This document shows, piece by piece, positions 8,086 to 16,656 of a DNA stretch of 64,000 nt. The translations under genes and the position numbers were made by a program. The notes under the pieces were generated by a model. That model did not search any database. It saw only the letters and a program-made list of their open reading frames with translations, and was not told where the DNA came from. The stretch comes from an uncultured Acidobacteriia bacterium (lineage in GTDB: Bacteria > Acidobacteriota > Terriglobia > Bryobacterales > Bryobacteraceae). The DNA is taken from contig CAIKMJ010000008.1 in the NCBI GenBank assembly GCA_903828455.1, forward strand, positions 62,001 through 126,000, in the 5' to 3' direction. How positions within the stretch are numbered: the first letter of the stretch is position 1; every line of letters begins with the position of its first letter.

Positions 8086-8949
8086 TTACCGCTGCAGATG
8101 ATGATCCGAATTCATTAGACGGTGCGCATCGTCCTCGCGGCATGCCGGCGATTCTTCGAGCGGAGAATTATCCGGAGGGATGACGCGAGCGTAGTTCGTC
8201 CAGGGCTTAACCAGAACTTCGGGATCGTCAACAGTTGCCTGATAGATCAGGTTGCCTTCCTTCGACAGCCAGAGGCGCTCGATCACGTGCATTTTGTCGG
8301 AGTGCATGTAGCCGTTTTCGCCGAACCAGGTGTCATCCACGAAGTTGACCGAATCCACGACAAATACGTCCTTGTCCCAGGTGCCGATGGCTTCGCCGTA
8401 GGCCGAGGGATTGGCTCGGGGATCGTGCTTGCGGCCGTCGGTCGGAATGATCCGGAACGTGTTGCCGGAAATGTCCTCATAGAAGAAGATCGTCTCCGTG
8501 GGAAGCTGAACGATCTTGCGCGGCGACCCGATGCGCGGGGTGCCGGGCTTTTCGCAATAAAACACCGGATCGACCTTGCTTTCGTTGGTGAAAAGTTCCT
8601 TCACCTTCGGCAGGTACTCGGGTTTATACGTGGGACCCTTCTCCCAGGGCAGGGCGCCGGGCACGTCGTTGTTGATGGCGTGGCGCGCGCTCTGGTCATA
8701 GTGGACGCGATCGACCTTGCCGTCGATCACCTTCTGGAAGTCGGCATGCGGAAGGTCGATGCCGAACGTCCAGTTGCCGCTCAGATCGGGGTGGCCGTCG
8801 GCGGTGCGACGGATTTTGGCCGGAGCGGCGGTCGCCGTCTTCGCGGCAGTTGTGGGTTTAGCAGCGGGCGCCTGCGCGAAGGTCAGCGCAGCCGGCAGCA
8901 GCAGAACGGAGGTCAGCGCAAACGCTCTTGTCTGAATCAGGTTCTTCAT
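8086..8949 (-). CDS. Secreted conserved protein of unknown function
   Basis: Exported protein of 287 residues with a clear signal peptide (about 1-25, ending TFAQA) and an Ala/Thr/Lys-rich linker. The body starts with RTADGHPDLSGNWTFG, a motif I associate with a family of secreted acidobacterial proteins often found beside DUF6152 genes. Later blocks include CEKPGTPRIGSPRKIVQ, IFFYEDISGNTFRIIPTDGR and DDTWFGENGYMHSDKMHVIERL. No catalytic motif is recognised. Its start overlaps the stop of the DUF6152 gene (ATGA), so the two are translated together. The context (PQQ dehydrogenase, cytochromes) suggests a periplasmic role in oxidative metabolism, but this is inference only. Confidence 0.7.
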   Translation of the reverse strand: MKNLIQTRAFALTSVLLLPAALTFAQAPAAKPTTAAKTATAAPAKIRRTADGHPDLSGNWTFGIDLPHADFQKVIDGKVDRVHYDQSARHAINNDVPGALPWEKGPTYKPEYLPKVKELFTNESKVDPVFYCEKPGTPRIGSPRKIVQLPTETIFFYEDISGNTFRIIPTDGRKHDPRANPSAYGEAIGTWDKDVFVVDSVNFVDDTWFGENGYMHSDKMHVIERLWLSKEGNLIYQATVDDPEVLVKPWTNYARVIPPDNSPLEESPACREDDAHRLMNSDHHLQR

Positions 8950-9353
8950 TTTGATCCACCACCTTGACCGTCTTCGGTTGAATATCTGTTGCCGTCGGCG
9001 AACGTGATCGCCTTCAGATAGGCGTACTTCGAGCCATCGAGGGCCGTCACCACTTCAACGGACACGCTCTTGCCCACGGCTGCCACGAAATCGGCCCGCG
9101 TGACGCCGACCTTCGTGTAGTAGCGCGGCGGCTGGCTTTCCACCATCCAGTGAGCGACGGCGCCATCGGCTTCCTTCACATCCAGTTCAATATTGATGTG
9201 GGGATTGACCCAATTCACTTTCGTGAGCGTGCCTTTCAGCGTCACGGTCTTCTTCATGTCGAAGATCGCCGACGGGGCGTGATGCGCGAGCAGTGGCGCG
9301 ACGGGGGCCAAAAGGGCGGCTCCAAGAAGGGCAATGTGGATTCGATGTTTCAA
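8946..9353 (-). CDS. DUF6152 family secreted protein
   Basis: Small exported protein of 135 residues. The signal peptide (about 1-23) is followed by the DUF6152 hallmark HHAPSAIFDMKKTVTLKGTL and KVNWVNPHINIELDV. The H-H pair just after the signal cleavage region and the NPH motif are typical of this family, whose function is unknown; metal binding has been considered plausible because of the histidines. Translation starts at TTG (9351-9353), supported by TGGAGGT about 9 nt upstream. It is the first gene of the minus-strand pair and overlaps the next gene by 4 nt. Confidence 0.8.
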   Translation of the reverse strand: MKHRIHIALLGAALLAPVAPLLAHHAPSAIFDMKKTVTLKGTLTKVNWVNPHINIELDVKEADGAVAHWMVESQPPRYYTKVGVTRADFVAAVGKSVSVEVVTALDGSKYAYLKAITFADGNRYSTEDGQGGGSK

Positions 9354-9401
9354 GCGGCTACTACCTCCAGACTGGTGGCCATGTCACGAACGGCCAATGA
9401 A

Positions 9402-9407
9402 ATTATA
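9402..9407 (-). promoter_or_regulatory. Putative -10 element for the DUF6152 operon
   Basis: A perfect TATAAT on the minus strand lies about 49 nt upstream of the TTG start, in a locally AT-rich patch of an otherwise GC-rich divergent intergenic region (9354-9579). I find no good -35 at standard spacing, so this is a weak promoter call. On the plus side of the same region a TATAGT (9542-9547) precedes the AAGGAG that serves the arylsulfotransferase-like gene. Confidence 0.35.
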
Positions 9408-9579
9408 TTCCAATCTCAACTGCGATGCATTCGCCAGCCATCAGGTTTTTCAAATCGCCCCGGCGTGCGCGTGCCGAATGCCCGATAGCGTCGTGCCGGC
9501 GGGTGCCCCGCGCGGCGGTGGCAAACGCGGGAAAAACTCGATATAGTTTCATTCGGACTTCAAGGAGCATTCGCCAGAC

Positions 9580-10785
9580 ATGACCAACCAGACTCTTCGC
9601 CGCCGCACCGGAACCGCCGCCGCAGCTTTGTTGCTGGCCGCCGCCGCGGCGTTCGCTTATCCAATTGTCTTCAAGACCGGGGTGACCATTTCCAGGCCCG
9701 GGGTGCAGCCGGGGTACCTTGTGATCGGCGCGCCGGACGGCAACGCTTATGCGATCGACGTGAAGGGCGAGGTCGCCGGGAAATGGTCGGCTCCGGCGCC
9801 GTTTAACGGAATGGGATACACGCGCCCGCTGGAAAACGGGAATCTGCTCGCCAAATCCGGCAAGTCCGTCTTTGAACTGGATCAGGCCGGCAAGGTGGTC
9901 TGGCAGTACACGGAAAAAGAGGGCCGGACGCTGCACCACGATCAGGACCGGATGGCGAACGGAAACACCTTGATCGTCTGCTACAAGGAGTTCATGAAGC
10001 CCGCCATCTCGAAGCTGCTGCTGAAGGATGACTGCCTGATCGAAGTCGACAAGACGGGCAAGGTGGTCTGGGAATGGCAGACGACGGACCATTTCGATGA
10101 ACTGGGGCTTTCCGATGCGGTGAAGGCCGAAGTTATGAACGGCTACGGCGAAAAGGTGACGCTGGCCATGGGCGCCTCACCCCACACCGAAGGCCTCGAC
10201 TGGGGACACATGAACGCCGCCAGCGAAATCCCGGCAACCACCGGACTAACCGATCCCCGCTTCAAGCCGGGCAACATTGTGGTGAGCTTCCGGCCGCTCA
10301 GTACGCTGGTGGTGATCGATAAAGAGACGAAGAAGATCGTCTGGAAGATTAACAACGTCAGCATCGGGCAGCACAACGTACATTTCCTGCCGGCGGGCGT
10401 GCCGGGCACCGGCCATATGCTGCTGTTCGACAACGGCTACAACAGCGTGGGCGCCAATCCGCGGCATCAGGAAGTCCGGCCGAATTCGGCGGCCGTGGAA
10501 GTCGACCCGATGACGGGCAAGATCGTTTGGCAGTACACGGCGGAAATGAGTAAGCTGCCGATCTGGACCTTCTTCAGCGACCACGCGGGCGGCGTGCAGC
10601 GGCAACCGAACGGCAATACGCTGATCTGCGAAGCCGTCAATGGCCGCGTCTTCGAAGTGACGCCGGCCGGCGAGATTGTGTGGGAGTACGTCGACCCGTT
10701 CGTCAAGATGGTCAACGGTATTCCCGATACGCAGCTTTACCGGGCGGCCAAGGTGCCGGAGAGCTGGCTGAAGCACCGGATGTAA
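9580..10785 (+). CDS. Arylsulfotransferase (ASST)-like beta-propeller protein
   Basis: Exported protein of 401 residues: signal peptide (about 1-27, ending AFAY), then a propeller with recurring blade motifs (VFELDQAGKVVWQYTEKEGR, LIEVDKTGKVVWEW, VFEVTPAGEIVWEYVDPF). The blocks HHDQDRMANGNTLIV, HNVHFLPAG and GHMLLFDNGYN are characteristic of the Arylsulfotran_2 family, where histidines line the active site. Known ASSTs transfer sulfate between phenols in the periplasm, but many family members are untested. An AAGGAG lies about 14 nt before the ATG. It is divergent from the DUF6152 operon and close to the PQQ locus; an alternative reading as a structural PQQ-like propeller cannot be excluded. 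Confidence 0.7.
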   Translation: MTNQTLRRRTGTAAAALLLAAAAAFAYPIVFKTGVTISRPGVQPGYLVIGAPDGNAYAIDVKGEVAGKWSAPAPFNGMGYTRPLENGNLLAKSGKSVFELDQAGKVVWQYTEKEGRTLHHDQDRMANGNTLIVCYKEFMKPAISKLLLKDDCLIEVDKTGKVVWEWQTTDHFDELGLSDAVKAEVMNGYGEKVTLAMGASPHTEGLDWGHMNAASEIPATTGLTDPRFKPGNIVVSFRPLSTLVVIDKETKKIVWKINNVSIGQHNVHFLPAGVPGTGHMLLFDNGYNSVGANPRHQEVRPNSAAVEVDPMTGKIVWQYTAEMSKLPIWTFFSDHAGGVQRQPNGNTLICEAVNGRVFEVTPAGEIVWEYVDPFVKMVNGIPDTQLYRAAKVPESWLKHRM

Positions 10786-10804
10786 TCGCGCCGGTCCGCG
10801 CATC

Positions 10805-10879
10805 GGCCCAGGGCAGTCTCGGCCAGGGCAGACTGGGCCAGGGCAGACTGGGCCAAAACACGCTGGCCCAGGGTAGGCT
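10805..10879 (+). repeat. Five 15-bp tandem repeats between two genes
   Basis: Five consecutive 15-nt units with consensus GGGCCAGGGCAGACT, diverged mainly in unit 4, fill most of the gap between the ASST-like gene and the methyltransferase. If the upstream reading frame were used they would encode LGQGR-type pentapeptides. I regard them as non-coding because a good start codon follows at 10893. Confidence 0.85.
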
Positions 10880-10892
10880 GGGAAGAATTCTT

Positions 10893-11507
10893 ATGTCTGC
10901 CCTGCGGGAACAATTCGGCCAGATCGACATTTATCTTTTCGACCAGCTTCTGAAGGGCCGCATCGCGCCGGGGATGCGCATTGCAGATGCCGGCTGCGGA
11001 ACCGGGCGGAACCTCGTCTACCTGCTGCGCGAGGGCTACGAAGTGTTCGGTGCGGATGCCGACGCGGCAGCGGTGGAGCATGTTCGCGCGCTCGCCCGAA
11101 AGCTGGCGCCGGGCCTGCCGGAAACGAATTTCCGCGTGGAAACCGTCGAGAACATGTCGTTTGGCGACGCCTGTGCCGATGTCGTGATCAGTAATACGGT
11201 TCTGCATCTGGCCGCCGGCGATGCGCAGTTCGAAGCCATGCTGCAGGGAACGTGGCGTCTGCTGAAACCGGGCGGGCTGCTTTTCTGCCGGCTGGCGTCG
11301 ACGATCGGCATGGAGAGCCAGTTCGTGCAGATCGCCGGACGCCGCTACCGCTCGCCGGACGGAGCGGAGCGCTATCTGGTGGACGCCGCGCTGCTCGCTG
11401 CCCTGACCGAACGGCTGGGCGGCGAAATGATCGAGCCGCTGAAGACCACGGTGGTGCAAAATCAGCGGTCGATGACAACGTGGGTGGTGAGGAAGAAAGC
11501 AGCCTGA
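10893..11507 (+). CDS. Class I SAM-dependent methyltransferase
   Basis: Cytoplasmic methyltransferase of 204 residues. Motif I is IADAGCGTGRNLVYLL (about 30-45), followed by an acidic strand end VFGADADAAAVEH that binds the ribose of S-adenosylmethionine. Post-I sequence VETVENMSFGDACADVVISNTVLHL and LLKPGGLLFCRLAS complete the Rossmann-like Methyltransf_11/25 pattern. The substrate cannot be predicted. The start ATG at 10893 has GGGAAG upstream; the open frame extends back through the 15-bp repeats and into the preceding gene, but that part looks like repeat expansion. Length is short but complete for the family. The following membrane glycosyltransferase is 64 nt downstream and may be co-transcribed. 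Confidence 0.82.
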   Translation: MSALREQFGQIDIYLFDQLLKGRIAPGMRIADAGCGTGRNLVYLLREGYEVFGADADAAAVEHVRALARKLAPGLPETNFRVETVENMSFGDACADVVISNTVLHLAAGDAQFEAMLQGTWRLLKPGGLLFCRLASTIGMESQFVQIAGRRYRSPDGAERYLVDAALLAALTERLGGEMIEPLKTTVVQNQRSMTTWVVRKKAA

Positions 11508-11571
11508 CCGTACACGGTGAAAGCGATCCCACAATGAACGCCATCGCCGAGTCTGCCGGAATAGCCTGGTA

Positions 11572-13218
11572 ATGACTATCCGGAAAAATATACGCGGCGG
11601 CTTGTATCTCGCGCTGTTTTTTCTTTGCGCGGCAGCTCTGCAGTGGCACGCGGGGGCGTTCCGGGCAGAATTCAGTTCCGATCCGGATGAGCCGGCACAC
11701 TACGTCACCGGCTTGCTGTTCCGCGACTACGTGGCTGCCGGATTTCCCGGCGCGCCGTTGCAGTATGCCCGCAATTACTACCTTCACTATCCAAAAGTCG
11801 CGATAGGCCATTGGCCGCCGCTCTTCTATTTGTTGCAGGCGGCGTGGACGCTGATCTTCACGCCTTCCCGTATATCGGTCATGCTTTTCCTGGCCGCGCT
11901 GACGGCGGCCGTAGGTTGGTTCACATGGTCGATACTGAGGGCGCGGTTTTCGCCCGGCGTCAGTGTTGGCGCCGTGTTGATCCTGCTTTCGCTGCCGGCA
12001 TTTCAGGAATACAGCCACGACGTGATGGCGGAAATGCTGATGGCATTGTTGGTACTGCTGGCCGTGATCGCTTACGGTTCTTACATTGACAGCGGGCGGT
12101 GGCAGGCGGCGGCGTGGTTCGGAATCTGGTCCGCGCTGGCGCTGCTGACGAAAGGCTCCGGCATACAACTGGCCTTTATCCCGCCGCTGACGTTAGCGAT
12201 TACCGGGCGGTGGCGGCTCCTGCGACGCTTCTCCTTCTGGCTCCCGGCCGGAATTGTTCTCGTTCTGGCGCTGCCGTGGTATGCGTACGTGCCTGACGCG
12301 CAGCATGAGTCGGTTGCGCGATTCGGGGGCGTGGCGGTGGAGTATTCGAGGTTCACCGAGTCGATCGCGCTGTGGGGCGAGTTCCTTGGTCTGATCCCGT
12401 CGCTGGCCGCGCTGGCGGGCGTTGCGGTGGTGATTGCCGCAATCCGTAAGAGGACGATCCAGGGCGTCTGGATAGCACTGATGGCGGCGCTGCTGGGCGC
12501 GTATACGACGCGATTGTTCCTCGGTGCGTTTGAGGCGCGGCATCTGGTGGTCAGCCTGCCGCTTCTGCTGATATTCGCGGCGGCGGGGTGGGACCGCATT
12601 TTCGATCGTGACTTGTTACGGCGGTGGCGCTCGGGTGGCACTTCGCGCAGCGTCGCAGCGGCGGTCGCGGCGGTGGCCGTTGCCGGCTTGATCGGATTCA
12701 ACATCAGCCGCAGTCACGCCAAAACACACTTCGGCTATGCGGAGCTGGCCCAGGAGTTGCTGGCGCAGCATCGCTTTCGGAGTTCGGTGCTCCTCGTCTG
12801 CAGCGACTCCACGGGCGAAGGCATGCTGATTTCGGAAACGGCCATGCACGAGCAGAGACCCGGACACATCATTCTTCGTGCCAGCAAAATGCTGGCGTCG
12901 AGCGACTGGATGGGGTACGACTACCGGCCGCTATTCGACGATCTGGAGCAGCAGTTGCGGCTGGTGGAAGCAATCCCGGCGGGCGTGATCGTGATCGACG
13001 ACGCCGGGCGCAATACGCCCCACGGCCGCTTGCTGTATCAGGGAATCATTTCGCATCCGGAGAAATGGCAGCGAGTGGATTTGCCAGCAGGGAACAACCG
13101 CGACGAATCGCCGGCGGCGAATATTCTTGTTTACGAACTGCGCGGACAGGAGCGGATGCCGGCCGGAAAGATTAAGATCCCGATGCGGTTCAAAGGCTAC
13201 GGGGATATGGGGAATTAG
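11572..13218 (+). CDS. Polytopic membrane glycosyltransferase, PMT/ArnT-like (GT-C fold)
   Basis: Inner-membrane protein of 548 residues with about ten hydrophobic segments between residues 8 and 385, then a soluble periplasmic C terminus. The first external loop carries SSDPDEPAHYVTG, where the acidic pair is the usual GT-C catalytic signature. HYPKVAIGHWPPLFYLLQ matches the early conserved block of dolichyl-phosphate-mannose-type transferases (PMT_2). Such enzymes use polyprenyl-phosphate sugars as donors; the acceptor here is unknown. A 12-codon open frame (11534-11572) ends in TAATG overlapping this start, which would couple translation. No lipid A or protein O-glycosylation genes are adjacent. 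Confidence 0.75.
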   Translation: MTIRKNIRGGLYLALFFLCAAALQWHAGAFRAEFSSDPDEPAHYVTGLLFRDYVAAGFPGAPLQYARNYYLHYPKVAIGHWPPLFYLLQAAWTLIFTPSRISVMLFLAALTAAVGWFTWSILRARFSPGVSVGAVLILLSLPAFQEYSHDVMAEMLMALLVLLAVIAYGSYIDSGRWQAAAWFGIWSALALLTKGSGIQLAFIPPLTLAITGRWRLLRRFSFWLPAGIVLVLALPWYAYVPDAQHESVARFGGVAVEYSRFTESIALWGEFLGLIPSLAALAGVAVVIAAIRKRTIQGVWIALMAALLGAYTTRLFLGAFEARHLVVSLPLLLIFAAAGWDRIFDRDLLRRWRSGGTSRSVAAAVAAVAVAGLIGFNISRSHAKTHFGYAELAQELLAQHRFRSSVLLVCSDSTGEGMLISETAMHEQRPGHIILRASKMLASSDWMGYDYRPLFDDLEQQLRLVEAIPAGVIVIDDAGRNTPHGRLLYQGIISHPEKWQRVDLPAGNNRDESPAANILVYELRGQERMPAGKIKIPMRFKGYGDMGN

Positions 13219-13232
13219 CGAGTTGCTGTCCG

Positions 13233-14078
13233 TTATGGGTCAAGAGCCGTCCCGCTCTCTCCGACCGCTTCCGGCAGGCGGCGAACTTTGATCGCCAGCG
13301 CAAGCGTGGCGGCAAGTGTGAGGGCACCGGTCACCGTGTGTGCGGACGTGGCGATGATCTGAATCGCGGGGTCGATATCGAGCGACTGCAGGATCAATAC
13401 GGAAAATCCCAGCAGCATCTGCACGGCAATCAGAATGGCGAGCAGGATTCCCGCCGGCTGCAGTTCCGGATGTTCCTCGCGAAGGATCAGCGTCAATGCC
13501 ACGGCCAGAAACAGCGCCGTGACGAGCGCCCAGATGATGTGCGGAGCAGCCTCGACCGCACCATGCCGGTGCGCCGCACCGAGTGCCACCTGGGAAAGGA
13601 CTACGGCAGGACTCGCCGTGGCAAGAAATCGCACCCGAGACGCGCTTTCCGGATTTAGCGGGGCGGGCCCGCGAAGGGCGCTCGTGGCGGTCAGAATTGC
13701 AATCGCGACCACTCCGGAAAAGAAGAGTTGCGCGAGCAAAGCGTGCAGAATTCGCATTGGCGCCGGAACCGTATCGCCGACAAAATACGGCAGACCCTGA
13801 ATGAGGCTGACCGCGAATGTTGCCCATCCCAGTTGACGGAGCCGCACTCGATCCCCCCCGCGCCAAAGTCCGATCGCGAGGCCCCCGACCAGTAGCGTTA
13901 AAGCGGCTCCGAGCCATGGGTGCCATTGCCCCAAATCATACAGAGGCCGATTCTCGTTACTGGTTACCGCCGGTCCGGTGACCAATAGCGCAGCGGTTAG
14001 TAAGACCACCAGGATGGCGTATCGATGCATCCGGCGGGCATGGGTTTCTTCCAAAGTCACAACTTGATTGTCAGCCAT
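13233..14078 (-). CDS. ctaA: Heme A synthase-like membrane protein (COX15/CtaA family)
   Basis: Membrane protein of 281 residues with about eight transmembrane helices. Conserved histidines sit at helix ends as in CtaA: HPWLGAALTL, HALLAQLFFSG, ALGAAHRHGAVEAAPHIIWAL and HTVTGALTL, which in the family ligate heme. CtaA converts heme O to heme A for aa3-type oxidases. Neither oxidase subunits nor ctaB lie nearby, so the product may serve an oxidase elsewhere or a relative of CtaA with a different role. ATG at 14078. The gene diverges from the electron-transfer operon across 294 bp, in which I see no clear promoter or other gene. Confidence 0.75.
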   Translation of the reverse strand: MADNQVVTLEETHARRMHRYAILVVLLTAALLVTGPAVTSNENRPLYDLGQWHPWLGAALTLLVGGLAIGLWRGGDRVRLRQLGWATFAVSLIQGLPYFVGDTVPAPMRILHALLAQLFFSGVVAIAILTATSALRGPAPLNPESASRVRFLATASPAVVLSQVALGAAHRHGAVEAAPHIIWALVTALFLAVALTLILREEHPELQPAGILLAILIAVQMLLGFSVLILQSLDIDPAIQIIATSAHTVTGALTLAATLALAIKVRRLPEAVGESGTALDP

Positions 14079-14372
14079 TTCGCGAAAGCTTTCGGGTGTC
14101 CTGCAAGCGACTGGCCGAATGAGTGTGCGCAATTCGCAATACGAATTCAGATAACGAGGCCTCTTCGTAGCCTCGGCCGGAGTTGTCATTGCTGCGCGGC
14201 TTGCCGCACTCGAGGCCGCGGATGCGTGCGCCGTTTCGCGCATGGCGCTGCGGAACGGCCGAAAAAGCCACGCAATCGTAACAATTCGTTGGCTTTAATG
14301 CCTACGTCCTTCCTGGCCTCGCATTTGCCCTGCTTTCTTCACTGCTTCGTATCAGGAAAGGCTTTGAGGGCA

Positions 14373-16031
14373 ATGAGAATGAATACCGCGGCACGGACTC
14401 TGCTGAAACTGTTCACGGCATCGATCGTTCCGGCATGCTTGCTGGTTCTGCTCCCGCAAAAAGGCGCGGCGATTCCGGCATTCTCCCGCATGTACTCGAC
14501 CTCCTGCATGACGTGCCACGTGGACTTCCCCAAACTAAACGACTTCGGCAAGGCTTTTAAGGACGCCGGCTTCAAATTTCCAAAAGATGACGAAGACCAG
14601 CTCAAAGTGGCGCCGGTCATGTTGGGCGCGGATGCGCAAAAGCAGAATTTCCCCAACTCCGTCTGGCCTGGTTCGATTCCGGGCATGCCCCCCATCGGTC
14701 TGCGTTTCAACACCTTCTTCCAGCTGACCGGAGCGAACCGGAACAACTTCAACTCTCTGACTGCGCCCGGCAGCGTGCCGCAGGTCATTCCCGGCGCGGA
14801 TTTTTCGAGCGGTTACTTCAGCATCTTCACCGCAGGGAACTTCGGCAGCGGAATCGCTTTCTGGGTGGATGACGACATCAGCGTGGGCGGCAGCAACGGC
14901 GCGGGCGGGCTCGGCGACGCGTACCTGAAGTTCGTCAACGTGAGCCGTTTTCTGAAGCTGCCCACCGATTCGCTCTCCGTTCGGGTCGGACAGTTCGAAC
15001 TCGACCTGCCGGTGACGCAGGCGCGCAGTTACAATCTCAGCCCGTACGACATCTATCAGCAGGCCAACATTGGCGCGGTGAATTCCATGGTGTCGCTGCA
15101 GCAGAACGTGGCGAATCAGTTCACGTTCGCCAGCGCGGCGAAAGGAGTTGAACTGAGCGGTGGGCATCAGTATGGCGGGTATCATTACTCGCTGGCGGTG
15201 GTCGATCAGAATACCGCGGCAATCGATCAGTCCTCTAATTCCAGTCCCTACGTGCCGTCTGCTACCGGCGGCGCAAGCGGCGGGGCCGGCTTCGGCTCCA
15301 GTTCGCCCTTCAAGACGTTCTATGGGCGCTACTCTTACCGGTTCAACCTGGAGCACGATTCCGAAAGCCGGCACGCCGTGCAGGCCGCCGGAACCACGGG
15401 GCCGCACGACCATACCTCGCTGACATTCGGCTCGTTCTACCTGTACGGGAAATCGCTGCAGCAGTTTTCCGGAGCCACCGTTTCCGGATCCAGTCTGGCG
15501 CTCAGCGCACAGGAGCCGTACTACCGCGCGGGTGGAGACTTCAATTTCAACTACCGCCGACTCAATGCCTACGGCGTATTTATGCACGGCCGCGATCAGA
15601 ACCTGCTGCCGATCGACGGCGGCGGCAACCTGATTCCTCTGCCGCTCGCATCGGAGGGCCCGCTGCCTGTCGGCTTTCTTAAGAGCGTTCCGGCCAGTTT
15701 CAGCGGCGGTTTTGTCCAGACGGACTTTATGATCTTCCCGTGGATGATGGCCATCGGCCGCTGGGATGGCGTGAACTCCACGGCGGACCGAATCAACGGC
15801 CTTGCGCTGTCAACCGCCACGCCGTTCTTCGCGCCGCTTCACTCCACGCGGAACCGCTTCACTCCGGGTGTGCAGATCCTGATTCATCCGAATATTAAGT
15901 TCTCGTTCGAATATCAGTTCCGGCCGCAGCAAACTACGGTCATCGAAGCCGACGGGAAGACCGGGAACCTTGTCGCGGTCAATCCGTTCCGGGTGAACAC
16001 AGCGCTGTTCGGCCTTGAATTTGTTTATTAG
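14373..16031 (+). CDS. Cyc2-like fused monoheme cytochrome c-outer membrane porin
   Basis: Predicted outer-membrane protein of 552 residues. After a signal peptide (about 1-33) the mature N terminus reads AIPAFSRMYSTSCMTCHVDF, with one heme c site (C45, C48, H49), then PKLNDFGKAFKDAGFKFP. The rest (about 80-552) is a beta barrel: alternating polar/hydrophobic strands such as GLRFNTFFQLTG, FYGRYSYRFNLEH and IKFSFEYQFRP, ending in the barrel-type aromatic terminus FVY. A single N-terminal heme fused to a porin is the architecture of Cyc2, the Fe(II)-oxidising protein of acidithiobacilli and Zetaproteobacteria. A broader family of similar cytochrome-porins of unknown substrate exists. GAGGG precedes the ATG at 14373. 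First gene of the nine-gene operon. Confidence 0.75.
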   Translation: MRMNTAARTLLKLFTASIVPACLLVLLPQKGAAIPAFSRMYSTSCMTCHVDFPKLNDFGKAFKDAGFKFPKDDEDQLKVAPVMLGADAQKQNFPNSVWPGSIPGMPPIGLRFNTFFQLTGANRNNFNSLTAPGSVPQVIPGADFSSGYFSIFTAGNFGSGIAFWVDDDISVGGSNGAGGLGDAYLKFVNVSRFLKLPTDSLSVRVGQFELDLPVTQARSYNLSPYDIYQQANIGAVNSMVSLQQNVANQFTFASAAKGVELSGGHQYGGYHYSLAVVDQNTAAIDQSSNSSPYVPSATGGASGGAGFGSSSPFKTFYGRYSYRFNLEHDSESRHAVQAAGTTGPHDHTSLTFGSFYLYGKSLQQFSGATVSGSSLALSAQEPYYRAGGDFNFNYRRLNAYGVFMHGRDQNLLPIDGGGNLIPLPLASEGPLPVGFLKSVPASFSGGFVQTDFMIFPWMMAIGRWDGVNSTADRINGLALSTATPFFAPLHSTRNRFTPGVQILIHPNIKFSFEYQFRPQQTTVIEADGKTGNLVAVNPFRVNTALFGLEFVY

Positions 16032-16041
16032 AAAGGGTTCC

Positions 16042-16629
16042 ATGTCGATCACTTCGAAACTGCTTACGACTCTCGCCGTACTCTCCGCCACTGCCGCCTT
16101 GTTGTCGGCAGGTGAAATCAGCGGGAAAGTTACCGCCGGAAAGGGCGCCTCTGTGGTTTACGTAGAGGCCGTGGCGGGAAAGACCTTTCCTGTTCCCGAT
16201 AAGCCTTTGCAGATGGACCAGAAGTCGCTGCTGTTTCAGCCGCATCTGCTCGTTGTGCCCGTTGGCGCCACCGTGGAGTTTCTGAACAGCGATAAGGTGG
16301 CCCACAATATCTTCTGGCCGGCTATCAACGGCAACAAGAAGCTCGGTCACAACATGGGCACGTGGCCAACCGGCGAGAAGCGTGCCTTTAAGTTCGAAAC
16401 AACCGGGATCGTCCCGCTGCTGTGTAATGTGCATCCGGAAATGTCCGGTTACATCATTGTTAGTCCGACGCCATTCTATGCGGAAAGCGACGCAGCAGGG
16501 GCCTTCAGGATAACCAACGTACCGGACGGCACTTATACAGTTACGGCCTGGCACGAAGGATACAAGACTCAGTCGAAGCCTGTAACGGTAAGTGGTTCCG
16601 CTACAGCTGACTTCACGCTGGCCAAGTAA
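16042..16629 (+). CDS. Periplasmic type-1 copper protein (cupredoxin) with carboxypeptidase-regulatory-like domain
   Basis: Exported protein of 195 residues with a signal peptide (about 1-23). The cupredoxin domain has the complete type-1 copper ligand set: H88 in SDKVAHNIFW, then C128, H131 and M134 in LLCNVHPEMSGY. Residues 143-195 (ESDAAGAFRITNVPDGTYTV...) form a small carboxypeptidase-regulatory/transthyretin-like domain common in surface or periplasmic proteins. It starts 10 nt after the cytochrome-porin stop, so the two are co-expressed. By position it is a candidate soluble shuttle between the outer-membrane heme and the inner-membrane complex, analogous to rusticyanin. Sequence gives no redox potential, and similarity to rusticyanin itself is not evident. 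Confidence 0.82.
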   Translation: MSITSKLLTTLAVLSATAALLSAGEISGKVTAGKGASVVYVEAVAGKTFPVPDKPLQMDQKSLLFQPHLLVVPVGATVEFLNSDKVAHNIFWPAINGNKKLGHNMGTWPTGEKRAFKFETTGIVPLLCNVHPEMSGYIIVSPTPFYAESDAAGAFRITNVPDGTYTVTAWHEGYKTQSKPVTVSGSATADFTLAK

Positions 16630-16656
16630 GTCCCGGCGCAATCGGGAAACGCCATC

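Noticed and set aside
14025-14372. N-terminal extension of the cytochrome-porin from an upstream start
   Set aside because: The extension is Cys/Arg-rich, overlaps the divergent ctaA-like start, and precedes a clear signal peptide with its own ribosome-binding site.
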